From the NCBI RefSeq assembly GCF_902459465.1, contig NC_047067.1, positions 18,661,680 through 18,725,679 of the forward strand: a stretch of DNA of 64,000 nt, written 5' to 3'. The notes beneath the pieces were generated by a model. The model searched no databases and had not been told where the DNA came from. It saw nothing but the letters and a program-made list of their open reading frames with translations. Positions 21,654-33,160 of this stretch are shown in pieces; the first letter of the stretch is position 1, and each line of letters starts with the position of its first letter. This DNA comes from Asterias rubens (Eukaryota; Echinodermata; Asteroidea; Forcipulatida; Asteriidae). The position numbers and the translations under genes were made by a program.

Positions 21654-21999
21654 AATGTGTCACACTTGGGATACTTGGCCACAACAGCAAGAAACCACCA
21701 AGTACCAAGTAAGCCTGCACAGCAGAGTAGTAAAATTTACAAACACTGTAATTAAGTCCATGATTACACACATATCAATCATGTATCAAAATCAAGTGAG
21801 GGTTTTAAGCTGCACCGGATCTGTGTTGAAAACAACAAGAAAGTATTCTGATTTACACCAGAAAATACAAACTCAACTGACTAACCTTTATACGTTGTCT
21901 GTTTCTATATTTCGGCAAGATTATATAGTTTTGATTAATTTATATTAGTAGATTCCTAAAGATGTACATTCACGAAACTCGTCCATTTTGTCATTTTAA

Positions 22000-22543
22000 T
22001 CCACCTGCTCCGCTGTCTGAAATAGCACTCTCAATAACATAATGCAGACACGGATTGGGATGTACACGAGACCTCCGAAGAATTTTCCAAATTTATCTAG
22101 AGGTAAACATCTTAAAATTAACTCCTGCACAAAGTTGTTATTTTTAAAAGTTTTGTTAAAAATAACCACAAAAATATATATCAGTATAGTATTTATCTAT
22201 TTGGAATACAATTAAAGTAAATTATTTGTCGCTAAAGGATTAAAAACAACCCAAGTGTTGCAATTTTATAATGACTACCCCTTTTTACAAATATGGAAAG
22301 GTCCAGAGTGTTGACAACGCTTGATAATGGATGGGTGGTTACGGTAAACGATGGTCACAAGTACAGTGTACCAGTATCACACACCTTCGTATCGTCTATG
22401 TTTAGCCGTTTTTCAAGCTCCGTGGCCGCTGGACATGCTTCGTTTACTGCGGAGCGATTCTCTTATGGGACCGCAGCTCGAATATGTCTTAGCCACAAAA
22501 GGCCTTGACAAAAGGCTAGCCTCTAATGTGGATCATCGTGGAA
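22000..22543. other. Intergenic DNA, no gene assigned
   Basis: A plus-strand open frame from 22293 (about 70 codons, MERSRVLTTLDNGWVVTVND start) is uninterrupted but has no family I recognise, no splice context and no clear promoter. I leave it unassigned. Confidence 0.35.

Positions 22544-22574
<31 letters not shown>
22544..22574 (+). repeat. Poly(G) run of 31 bases
   Basis: An uninterrupted run of 31 G on the plus strand. It is a strong G-quadruplex candidate and also a spot where sequencing and assembly often fail, so the exact length is unsure. Confidence 0.9.
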
Positions 22575-22880
22575 CTGATTAAATTAATGGCAAAACAAAT
22601 TTATGTAATATAAAAATTATTATGTTAATACCAGTTTGTTGTTTGTTCTTAATAAAGTCCATTTTGGTGATCTCGGAAGCTTATGGAGCAAGCAACAGGC
22701 AGCAGCGGCGGACAGTGGATGGGGCGCGGCGGGGTGTGGCACGGGGTTTGTATAGGGTCGGGATATGGTTCGGATATAATTAGAAGAACAAGGAAGCGCG
22801 TGTGTCATTTTAGCCAGAGACTGTTGAGAACTTGCACTAAAAATATTAGTAATGAAATCAAAACCAATTTTTGTTTACAG

Positions 22881-22989
22881 GTATCGTGGCTATAAAAAAA
22901 TCGATGGTCGAAATGTAGTTGATCGGCGGAGCTGTTTTTACCCGCAGCCGGCACCCTCGCTCAATTTACCAGTTGACTGTGATTCTGAA
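22881..22989 (+). other. Exon-like open block of unknown gene
   Basis: A good acceptor (ttttgtttacag) precedes an open block that ends at a strong donor (gaa/gtaagt, exon end about 22989). It encodes about 36 residues, with YRGYKKIDGRNVVDRR at the start and PQPAPSLNLPVDCDSE at the end. I know of no matching domain. It could be a 5' exon of a transcript running into the sialyltransferase region, or a chance open block. Confidence 0.3.
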
Positions 22990-22999
22990 GTAAGTACAC

Positions 23000-24940
23000 A
23001 AATTATTAAAAATTTGTTCATTGTTCATTTGTTTTTCGCATATAATCGTTTTTGTAGCATGCAGTAATTGAGTGGATTTCGTCAAAAATTAAACCATCTT
23101 TTTAGTGCCTCTGAAATAATTAAGTCTCTCAAATTGGGATAATATAGGTGAATAATATCCTCATCAGCTGTTCGTTAATTTTGTTGTGGTAGTTGATGTT
23201 GACATCATGATTCTCCCGAGTTATTCTGTCTATTTGCGGGGTTGCTTTGTTGTTTAGATGGTATTTTTGGCTAATTATTGTTTGCTCACACTGCAAAAAA
23301 TAACCTCTTGATTGTCCTCTTTTGTTTCTCACCCTTGTCTAACTCTGACTATGACTAAATGAATTTAAAAACATATTTTTGACAGAATTGTTTCGAAGTT
23401 AGGCTGAACTTTTCCTCCATCAGCTGATCGAAGTTTATCTCTCGTTCTTCAAAGTTTAAACTATCTTAGTGCCGTTGAAAATTGGAAAGTCTTTTATTAC
23501 TCTTTAGCCTAAACTAGTTTTATTATGAGCAAGAAAAACAGTCGTCGAATAGTGTGACGTCTGTGGTGTGCGCGCGACGTGTGCGCGTTGTTGCCAAGAA
23601 AGTGGACAAAGTATGGACCAGACTATGATTGTTAGACAAGAACATTTGCATGATGGTCTGGCTCCTTGTTCAATGTTATGTATGAAAAGAAACTTAAAAC
23701 TTTCTCTTTCTTTTTCCCATATTATTGTATAAGTGCACGCATCAGTGGATATCGAGTAGCCAATGTTTACTAAATTAATACTATTCTTAATTCTAAAGTT
23801 TAAAACAAGTTGCTCGTGATATTTGCATCGGTCTTGGTTGTTACAAGCTGTACACCGTCGGTTCATCGCAGTTTTAGTGTAAGTTTTTTTGTGTTTTTGT
23901 GCAATGCAGTGATTTACGTTTCAAAGTTAAAATCAGAGGTTGCACAAAAGGTAAACAAACAAAAGCATTTGATTTGATTGTCTGAATTGACGATAGTTTG
24001 TTGTTCAGTCACGTCAGTTGGCTTTGTATAATTTATTTATGTCTGTGTTAAATCTCTTTCTTAACCATATTTAAACGCATATCACTGTGACGGTTACGTC
24101 CCCATAAATAAGTAAAAACGCTGTAACATCAACAATGATACAAAGCACGGAGGTAGAAATCAACGACAGTTGTTTTTTGTCCTGGGTTTTGATGTTTGAA
24201 CACCCTCAAAACTTCAGGGTTGTGATTCTTTTATCTCTCAATGCTGCTCAAACTTTAATACCATCAAGATGCTTTAATTGGGTATCAATCAAAAGTAACC
24301 TTCCACAGTCAGTTAATGAGCTGCCAAATGATTTCTCACACATGTGTTGAATTAAAGATAAAGAAATGACAGATAAGTCTTCATTTGTCATGCTTGTTGC
24401 TCATTTTTTTTGCAGTGCCAAACATATTATTTTTTATTAGTCTGTTAGTGGGCTTGAAACCTTCTTTTTGCAACAATGTAAGTTTTGCTCAGACAGAGTC
24501 ACAGAGAAAGTATATACCGCTAACAATAACATTTAATTGAAATGAAAGAACAGGAAAAGTTATCCCCATATTAATAGTGTAAAAATATGCTGTGCCCCTC
24601 TGGCTCTGCTTTTTGAGGTAGTTCATCATATGGAACTGTTTATAAGGTTTATCACGAATAGCAAAATAACAAGAGAGGGTGCTGTTGAACCCACACACAG
24701 GTATAGACGTTGCACGCGCGAGTTGTAGAAACTGCATAGAAACCGCCCCATATTCCTTCCCACAATGCATTGCGGTTCTGAATCGCGATATACCTTATGT
24801 ATGGGGCTAGTGAATACTTTTCCTTGTTTGTTGATTTATAAAATATTATTTATATATCCTGTCTTCTTCCTTATAGTTCTGGACCATGGAGTCAACAAAT
24901 CAATGTAAACTCAAATGATTGATAGAGAATTAATCAGAGT
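23000..24940. other. Intergenic DNA before sialyltransferase copy 1
   Basis: No recognised gene, RNA or repeat. The promoter and 5' UTR of the sialyltransferase at 24946 should lie in the last part. Confidence 0.4.
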
Positions 24941-24945
24941 AGAAG

Positions 24946-27900
24946 ATGCTGGCCTTTCTCAGAAGGAGATCTGTAAGTTCGCTTATAATTCATAATTTTA
25001 TACCCAATTTCAATCTCATGCAGGTATGTATTTTTAAACTTATTGATAAATTTTTACTAATGCAAAATATTTTTTCAGTGACAAGTCACAAGTATTTCAC
25101 ATACTATTTTTGTGGCAGTTCAGCTGATTTTTGGGGTTGTTTGTACTAAAATTTGAATCTGAGAAGAGTTACTGTCAGTATTGTCAGATATAGAGATTAT
25201 TCTTCTGCATGGACATTATTATCTCCAGATTTTCAGCAATATCTCAAAAACACGAAAACCTTTTGAAGTAAATTTTTCACATGCTAATTCTTATTGTATT
25301 CATCTACGTTTTGATAAAAACATTCAATCGGTTAAAAATAACAAAGGTATAATTTGCCTTTAATCGTCTTTTTTTTATTGCAATCTGTATTTCTTATTGT
25401 AGACAATACATGGGCTACTGGTGGTCTCTTTGGTTTACTCACTCCTTCTATCAGCGGCCTACTTGACTTTTGTCTTCAAGCGACAATCCAATCAGCTTGT
25501 GGTCCGACGCTCGACAGTTCCGCCACTCGTCAAGTTCAATGGAAACAGAGATATAAAGAAGGCCAAGAAACTCTTTGATGCTGTGAGAAGCCTCGCCAAA
25601 CGTAGGGAACAAAAAGGCCAACGGTACTCCCAGTCAAAGGTTCACTGGGGGTATCAAAGTCTCCTCGAAGGAAAAGTAGGTTTTGCAGACGCTTGATTTC
25701 ACACCAAAAAGAAGATTTATCTGAAGATTCAGGAGTATTTTCATTTAAATTTTTGGTTTTGATGCCAAGGACCCTCAGAAAAGCGAAATTAATCACTAAG
25801 TGAGCCAAGAACTTAATGGGGAGAACACAAGAAAGGAAGGTTCAGTTTTAGATGTGGGAGGAAAATGCCAGAGATTTGGTTCAGAGATGACGAAGACCCA
25901 ATCCATGTAGTGCTCCTGCTGGTATTCGAACCAGGGTCCTTGCAATGGAAGGCAAGGATAGATACAACTTCGCCAAATTTACCACCCGACTTGAATTTTG
26001 TTTATTTCACTGTCGGTTTTTGTAGTCAATTGAAAAACATGAGACAACTCTACATTTCCGCTCCTGAGATTACTGACCAAAGGCTGGAATCTCGTGGCCC
26101 AAGGTTAATTTTAAATCCAGTGTGTAATTTGCAATTAAGATGAATCGTAGCTTTTTGCGAAATGAAGCAAATCTTGGCTGATTCTATGATGATTTTTTTT
26201 CCATAGCTGTAAAATATGTTCCTTGACGACTTCAAAAAGTAAAGCCAATATTGATACTGTATTTTCAGCTGCTACAGATGCAATGTTCTAGATGTGCTGT
26301 AGTATCCAGCTCGGGGCATCTGATCGACAGCAATGCCGGACAAGAAATTGACGAGACACCTTGTGTCTTCCGCATGAACAATGCCCCGGTCAAAGGCTAC
26401 GAGAAAGATGTTGGGTCTCGAACAACAGTGCGATCTCTCGCTCATCTTAATCTGGAGAAATCATTCGGTGATAATGAAGGTTGGTGCCCAAACTGCAAAT
26501 CTATTTCTGTTCAGGAATGTAATAATAATAATAATAATATTGAAGTCTTATATAGCGCACGTATCTACCAATTAAGGTACTCAAGGCGCTGAGATATGCA
26601 AACTTTCAGAAAGATAGGTAATTGCAGTGTTGAATTTTGAGACCCAATGTCTACTTTATATCAAATTGTTTTGAGATCGGCCCAAGGCCCAACTTTATAA
26701 AGCTGCTTTGAAGCAGAAAGTAGTGCTTATAAAAGTTTCTGCTCAGCAAAAACACGCAGGGTACCAGTCATAGATTGTACATATAACACAGTATTTTGGC
26801 TGGTAATCATATTCTGGTAAGCAAAATGTTTTTGTTCTGAGCTACTTTCTGTTCTTTAAAGCAGCTCTATGAAATTGGGCCCTTCCTGCTTATTGTTAGC
26901 ACATTTCACAGGTTGACAAGAAAATGAGGCAGTCTGGTTGTGCATTCACAAGGATTTGCATTGTTATGCCATTCATTTTCATACAGTAAGCACCAGAAGG
27001 TAAGCATGCCTTTTGTGGGCTTGTGGTTATTAGCGCTATGAAGTATTACAGTGAGTACAAAATTGGCCTTTAAAGCCATTGGACACTTTCGGTAAACAGT
27101 GTTGTCCAAAGGCCCACACTTCATGTATCACAACTTATATATAAAAATAACAAACCTGTGAAAATTTAGGCTCAATCGGTCATCGGAATCGGGAAAAACC
27201 AACGTGAAAACCCACTCTTGTTTCCGCACGTTTCGCCGTGTCATGACATGTGTTTACATTAAATCCACAATTCTCGACATTGAGAATTGATAATTGTTTT
27301 AATGTTTTCTCAAAAAGTAAAGCATTTCATGGAACAATATTTCAAGAGAAGTCTTTCACTATTGCCTTCTGTAAACCCTGTAAGTTATTTGTAAATCTGT
27401 GAACTTTTGTTTCTTTTTTTTCTGTTCCGAAAGTGTATAATGGCTTTAACCAGATCTATGATCTTAGGCTTCGGGCAATAAAGGCCAAGGCTTCCACAGC
27501 TTTTATGTAATTCCAGGCCCGAGTTGGGTTTTTACCGTAGTTTTAAGTTGCAGACATCATTGTACTTCTGCCTCTGAGAACTATACTTTTTTACAGTCGG
27601 AACATCGAGTCTAAGTTTTCATTTGCACTCTTCTTCAAGTTCTGGTGGTTAAGTCACCGGAGTGTGGGTTCGAATCCCTGTCGTGGCACTTGTGTCCTTT
27701 TAGCAAGATGCTTTACTTTAGTTGCTTCTCTTCACCCAGGGGTATAAATAGGTACCTGTGAGGGTAGATGTTGATTGTGTATGAAAAAGCCTTTGGAGCG
27801 CCACGGCAGCTCAGTGCTGTATACTCCCCAGGGAGCTGAGAAAGATGACCAGGGCACTAATGTAAAGTGCATTGATGTGGTTATTGTGAAATGGGCTTTA

Positions 27901-30489
27901 TAAGATTTTGTTATTATTTTACAGTTGCCTGCGACGAGATGCTGACCAACAACGTAACCCGCGCCGATATTGTCCTGATCAACTGGATGTCCGAGAGTAA
28001 AATCAAGAAGCTGATCTCCAAAGAGTATCGCTTGGCTCTACTCCTCACCCACCTCTTTCCCGACGTCCAGTTCTACACCTTCTCGTTTGAAAAGATGAAA
28101 TCATCCGAGACCTTGTTTAAAAACCAGACCGGGCTATCCAAGTAAGTGATTCTTGACAAATGTTGCTTAGCAGAATAAGGTTACTGGCTGAAACACAATG
28201 TCACATGTGTCGTTTGTGACTGGTATCCTACTAATTTCTGCTATGCAATTCTACACCTTCTCGTTTGAAAAGTATTGCAAAGGTGGTTGGTTCGAATTCC
28301 GCCCGAGTAATATGCCTGTGATTTTGTTCACAGAACTCGGGAAAATACAGAGTATACAGCGCTAACGTAGTGGTGTAAGGGTAAATTAATACAGAATAAG
28401 ATTACCGGCCAAAACACCATGCAACATGCACTGTTTGTGCTTCTCTTCACCCAGGGGTATAAACAGGTACCTGCAAGGGTAAAGGTTGATATTGTGTATG
28501 AAATGAGCACTACGGCGGCTCAGTGCTGTATACTCCACAGGGAGCTCAGAAAGATGACCAGGGCACTAATGGCAGTTGGTTTGGGACGATAGCCCACAAT
28601 CAGTTAGCCTTCTTAAAGTGTAGCATTCTTAAAGTGGCCAACCAGCCTTGTGAGTTGGGCGATATCTCAAAACAAAATTTATAAAAGTAACAAAATTTAT
28701 AAAAATAACAAAATTTATACCATTGGTCCTTTTGGCTTAGTAAGCAGCTATCAGAGGCTAATTCTGTTTTCATGTTTGACAATTTTTCCTTTCCAGGAAG
28801 GAAGCCCAAACCTGGTTATCTACAGGATGGTATACCTTAGTAGCTGCTCTGGATATATGTAAGGAGGTGATTGTTTATGGAATGGCTGATGAGAACTACT
28901 GCTCCAGAACCAGGTAGAAAACTAATTACGATCACACCTGGGCCCAATTTCATAGAGCTGCTTAAGCACAAAATTTTGCTTAAGCAAGAAAATCCTTGCT
29001 TAGTAAAATCAGATTACCGGCCAAGACTCCACTCAATTGTTATGCTAAGTAAACAAAAGCTAAATACCAATCACAAGCAATATATATATCATGAAATTTT
29101 TACCAGTAACATGTGTAAAATAAGCAAGCTATTTTCGTGCTTAAGCATTTCTTTTGCTTTAAAAGCAGCTCTATGAAATTGACCCCCGACTCTTGGGCAT
29201 AAAAAGTAGCTATTAGCACAAAGCAGTAACTGCTTTCCAGGTTACCAGCAAAAAAAACCCTATTATTCCACATGTATTCTCTGTGGCTGGTTTCCTACTA
29301 TTTTCTTGGTAAGCAACTTTATGAAATAGAGCCCAGGTCTATGGCTTAACATGGAGTTCTGATTTCTACAAAGTTATTGCACAAATACAGGACCACTGTA
29401 CTAGCCAAGAACCCGAAGGAGAGAAGACAAAAAAGGAAGTTTCATTCAGAAAACCCCAGATAGTTGTTCCCGGGAGAACCAAAACAATCAGTTGGGGACT
29501 GGAAAGAAAATCCACATATGGGGTGTCGTGGCCGAGCGGATAAGAGCACCGAATTCAAGCTCTGGTGTTTCTGTTTAGCAGAGTGTGGGTTCGAATCCTG
29601 GTCATGACACTTGTGTCCCTGAGCAAGACACTTTACTGTAACTGCTTCTCTCCACCCAGGGGTAAATGGGTACCTGTGAGGGCAGAGTTGGTTCTTGTGA
29701 TGGATTAGCCTTGATTGCGCTACATATTTGGCGGCACAGGCTGTATACTCCCCAGGGAGCTGAGATGGTTCAAGGAATGATTTAAGGCCCAGTGACCAGG
29801 GGTAATAATGTTGAAGCGCCATGAGCGTCACTGAGTGACGGACCTGAGGGCTATATAAGAAGCCACTATTATTATTATATAGTGCCCCCGCCCCGGCTGG
29901 ATTTGAACTGGGGTCATCCTAGCTAGAGGTGGAAGGCGAGGAAACAGCACAAGGCCAACCTGACAGCAAACAAATGTATGATTTCAAACATTATACCTGT
30001 GTAATTATTTTTTGTTGTTTGCACTCTAGTGAGGGTGTTCAGCGCGTCCCTTATCACTACTACGAGCCAGACAAACTCAAGGAGTGCTCATACTACAACG
30101 TCAGCGAGAACCGACTCACCGGAGGTCACCTGTTTATCACAGAGAAAGCTCTCTTTGCTCGCTGGGCCACTAAGCGGGCCCTAAGATTCAAATATCCATC
30201 CTGGCCAATCAGAGACATCAGCTCAGGCGTGATCCTCGACACGCCCTTCCTGAAGCATTACAGAGAGAATAAGAGATACCGGGCGGCGCATCGACACCGA
30301 CGCCCCGTTCGGAAATCGACGAAGAATGCCGTCCAACTCCGCATGGGAAATGATACTATCATTGTGGAGAAAAAAAATCTGTTGGAGAAGATTGTCGAAC
30401 TTGTACCGGGAAACAAGATACTTGAAGGACCCGTGGAAACAACTCAAAGCAATAACACTCACGCTGGAAGCGGGGACGGGAGTCCCTGA
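24946..30489 (+). CDS. ST6GALNAC3/5-type sialyltransferase, copy 1
   Basis: Exons 24946-24972, 25403-25675, 26269-26479, 27925-28141, 28797-28913 and 30030-30489 join to 1305 nt (434 aa plus stop). Exon 1 encodes only MLAFLRRRS, a basic cytosolic tail; exon 2 supplies a membrane anchor (GLLVVSLVYSLLLSAAYLTF) and stem, giving a type II Golgi protein. The catalytic part has sialylmotif L (about 105-150: C..CAVVSSSGHL, EIDE, RMNNAP, DVGSRTT), motif S (about 250-272: STGWYTLVAALDIC, VYGM), motif III VPYHYYE and motif VS HLFITE (315-320). By family it uses CMP-sialic acid to add alpha-2,6 sialic acid to GalNAc on glycolipids or O-glycans; the acceptor is not known here. Potential N-glycan sites include NVT, NQT and NVS. 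Odd points: a basic C-terminal extension of 94 residues after the usual end (RFKYPSW, to 340), a weak exon 3 donor (G/gttggt), and an exon 4 acceptor made of SINE sequence. Confidence 0.9.
25795..25995 (-). mobile_element. tRNA-derived SINE family B copy
   Basis: It has the family-B order: agccaagaac, agaaaggaaggttcag, agatgtgggagg, acccaatccat, then the B box as ggtattcgaaccagggtcc and the ccacccgac end. It lies in intron 2 of sialyltransferase copy 1. Confidence 0.65.
26500..26600 (-). mobile_element. SINE tail fragment
   Basis: (AAT)n followed by gaagtcttatatagcgcacgta is the reverse of the family-A tail. The 5' part is missing. Confidence 0.55.
26683..26882. repeat. MITE family M3 copy
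   Basis: Inverted ends ggcccaactttataaagctgc and gcagctctatgaaattgggcc, with the typical internal gctggtaatcatattctgg block. Confidence 0.7.
27070..27449. mobile_element. TTAA-flanked MITE family M2
   Basis: The element begins TTAA-AGCCATTGGACACTTTC and ends with the complementary GAAAGTGTATAATGGCT-TTAA. The other copy (47673-48031) has the same TTAA flanks and shares the internal tttccgc.cgtttcgccgtg block. TTAA target duplication is the hallmark of piggyBac-type transposases, so an M2 mobilised by such an enzyme is inferred. Confidence 0.75.
27634..27919 (+). mobile_element. Family-A SINE whose tail forms an exon acceptor
   Basis: This 5'-truncated plus-strand copy holds B box gggttcgaatccctgtcgtg, the cacccaggggtataaatagg block and the tail gggctttataagattttgtt plus attatttt. 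The acceptor AG of sialyltransferase exon 4 follows at 27923-27924, so the pyrimidine tract comes from the SINE. Confidence 0.8.
28270..28580 (+). mobile_element. SINE fragments (family D, then family A)
   Basis: About 28285-28360 has ggttcgaattccgcccgagtaa and matches family D. About 28437-28575 is the middle of a family-A SINE (cttcacccaggggtataaac ... tgtatactccacagggagct). Confidence 0.55.
28936..29335. repeat. Two MITE family M3 copies side by side
   Basis: The first (about 28936-29188) has good inverted ends, gggcccaatttcatagagct and agctctatgaaattgacccc. The second (about 29190-29335) is more diverged and ends agcaactttatgaaatagagccc. Confidence 0.65.
29395..29965. mobile_element. SINE family A inserted in SINE family B
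   Basis: Family-B sequence at 29395-29520 (agccaagaacc, aaaaggaag, aaaatccacat) resumes at about 29881 (tagtgcccccgccccggctggatttgaactgg). Between them lies a complete plus-strand family-A SINE, 29522-29880, with A box tggccgagcgg, B box gggttcgaatcc and tail gggctatataagaagccact plus (ATT)n. Confidence 0.8.
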
Positions 30490-30815
30490 TCATGCCTTCA
30501 AAAAATATCTGCCACAAAAGTGAATATGAAATTAATATAACTTCCACAAAAGTTTGTTTTCTTGCCGTAGAAAGGACCTCCGCAAAATGTGGTCTTGTTT
30601 CTTCTTGCCTTTGGTAGATAAAAACGTTGATAATTAAAATATTGTAATAAAACCTGTTGATACAACTCAAAGCAATAAGTACTCTCTCCGGAGGCTGGGA
30701 CGAGAATCCCTTCCAAACTGCTTCTAAAATATCGGCCAAAAACTTTGAAAGGATTTCTTGCTGCAGAAAGGAACTTCGCCAAATGTGGTCTCGTTTCTTG
30801 CCTTCAGTCAATCAC
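30419..30815 (+). repeat. Diverged tandem duplication at the 3' end of sialyltransferase copy 1
   Basis: About 30436-30597 (acaactcaaagcaata ... aatgtggtcttgtttcttcttgcc) recurs in diverged form at about 30662-30810 (acaactcaaagcaata ... aatgtggtctcgtttcttgcc). The first copy includes the stop codon of the gene; an AATAAA lies between them at 30646-30651. Confidence 0.65.
30646..30651 (+). other. Polyadenylation signal of sialyltransferase copy 1
   Basis: AATAAA lies 157 nt after the stop codon and is the first canonical signal seen downstream. Confidence 0.5.
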
Positions 30816-30899
30816 AAGTTGACATCTTGTACCAGTGTTGTGATAAGGGTGGGCATGGTTTTTCAAAGAAAAAAAAAGAAACTATAAATGTACTGAATA

Positions 30900-31930
30900 T
30901 TTATTTTCAAACAAAACTTAATGAGCCGGGTGTCAAAAATTCGTGAAATCGGCCGGGAAAACCTATAATAATATTTGATATAGCACCAAATCCATTTATT
31001 TAAAAGATCACAGACGCTTTACAAATCGTCAAATCTAAATCCAAGTACCTGATGTTCCATCTTGATGTAAATAAGATTTTGTTTACAGTTTTACTTTATC
31101 AAGCCAAAGATTCTAAATCCATTCTAAGCATTTAATTTATTGCATGTATTTATTGACTAAAGTTTCAAACAATGATTCTAAATCCATTCTAAGCATTTAA
31201 TTTATTGCATGTATTTATTGACTAAAGTTTAAAACAATGATGTCTTTCTATAGAGCAAATTTAGAGTAAAATGTACAAAAAGTTGTTTTATTTCATTTTT
31301 TTTGCATTTATAAGGTCGGTATCCCTAGGCGTTTCAAAGAGGTTGAAAATATTAAGCAAGTTAAAAAAAAGAAAAAATTTTAAAAAACTTTTTGCATATT
31401 TAAAAGTAGGTACTTTATGCCTATGAACAAACTTTTTTATCATCTAAACCCACACATTTACCATGGGGAGAAGGTTTTGCAATGTAAACAACAACATGGA
31501 TTACTTGCCAAAATAACAATTCATCAAAATGATTTTTTGACTTGATTTGTACTAGAATTTATTTTCAGGAGTAAAAAGAGTGCAATGTCACCTTGTTTCA
31601 GTTACTGTTTAAATTGTTGACAGTTTCATATGGCGTCATATCCATTGCCTTTTCTTGCTTTAAAAAAAAAGAGTTATAGAAATAAACGTTTTAACATCTA
31701 AATATATTCAATGATACCGTTTAGAGATGTGCATTTGTACCACAGTACTTTCGTTGCCATTGTTTTCCAACCTGAATCTATGCAAACGTTTTCAGTTTCA
31801 TTTATTGTACAAAGGACATTTTTTTTTGTTACCGATGTTTGAATAAAATGACATTTATCTCAAAGAAGTTGTTTAACTAAGTGGTTCTTTTTTTTTAGGG
31901 CTTATTGTTCAACAGCTGTTGCTGAGATAT
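30900..31930. other. Intergenic DNA with a 74-bp tandem duplication
   Basis: The block gattctaaatccattctaagcatttaattt ... actaaagttt occurs twice in a row at about 31108-31243 and is almost identical, so it is recent. No gene was recognised. Confidence 0.6.
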
Positions 31931-31931
31931 A

Positions 31932-32270
31932 TGAAGGCCCTGGACACTGTTGGTAATTACTCAAACTTGTCAGCATAAAATCTTAGTTGGTAACGAGCAA
32001 TGGTAGAATACAAATATATGATAAACGACTCCTTCTGAAGTAACAGTTTTTTAGAAAGAGGTAATTTCGCTCTCAAAATAATTAAAGACTTCAGGCCTGA
32101 AGCCTCTTATTAGGCATTTGAAAGCACACAAGTTTTGTGCAACGAGGGGATTTTTTCTTTCATTATTCTCTTTCAATTTCATGACCAAATGAGTTAACAG
32201 GTTTGTTATTTTATGTATATAGGCCCTATGTTAGGATACACCAAGTGCGAATACTGGTCGTTGACAATAG
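31932..32270. mobile_element. MITE M1 copy, truncated on the right
   Basis: It begins ggccctggacactgttggtaattactcaaa and runs to gcgaatactggtcgttgaca, where the inverted-repeat element at 32267 begins. Confidence 0.7.
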
Positions 32271-32412
32271 GAGACTTTCCAACGCTAGGCGGCAGCAGAC
32301 ATACCGGGTAAATTTCCATTGTTACGTAGTTCTGAACATGTGCATAGTTCTGAGAACAATGGATTTACCCGGTAAGTCTGCTGCCCTCTATCGTCCCAGA
32401 AAGTCTCCCATT
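32267..32412. repeat. Inverted-repeat element (about 146 bp)
   Basis: The left arm (gagactttcc, ggcagcagacataccgggta, aatttccattgtt) pairs with the right arm (gaacaatggatttacccggt, aagtctgctgcc, gaaagtctccc). Likely a MITE next to the M1 end. Confidence 0.65.
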
Positions 32413-33160
32413 ACAAAACGTTTTAGTTCCATGCGTTTAACGATAAAGTAATGACACAAATCAATACATAAACCAAAAACACTAAAATATTTGCGCGCGG
32501 TTAAATTACTATTGTTTTAATAAATGTCCACTTACGTTTGAATGGGTTGTATTATTAATATAACTTCCTCTTTTGTATTGAATATTAAAAACTATTTCCA
32601 TGCATTTTTTTCAAACAGCTGTATTTATGATTTATTAAAAGTCTATTAAATTTGCTGCCAGAAGCAGAGATACATGAACAGTTACATACTAATAACTCCG
32701 AACAAAACCTTACAATATTAATTAAAATGGCATAGAAATCTACTACACAAATATGTTTTTCCTGTATGTTTTTCCTATAACCATAATTTCCCAGACAAAA
32801 TTCTTACGACACCTACATCCCGCTGTTTCTCAAAAAATGGAACATTTACAAATCTAAATCTACAGCTGTTACCCCAAGGTTATATATTGTTGAACTTGCA
32901 CAAAATCGAATAAAAGATAATGTGATCAATTGTATTAAATCCATTGTTATTGAAACCTGTCACACCAAAGTATGGATACAATACTTTTGCCGAGGAAATA
33001 TTATTGTGATAGCGCGATAAACCTGCGCCCACCAGTGGTGCAGGCGGCCCCGAAGTGGTGTGAGATCGTCTATAAATGATTATTGTTAAAAATGAACTAG
33101 ATCGGTTAGATTTCAATGGTCTGCCCCCATATCGAGTTGATATTACGGAATAGCTGAACT

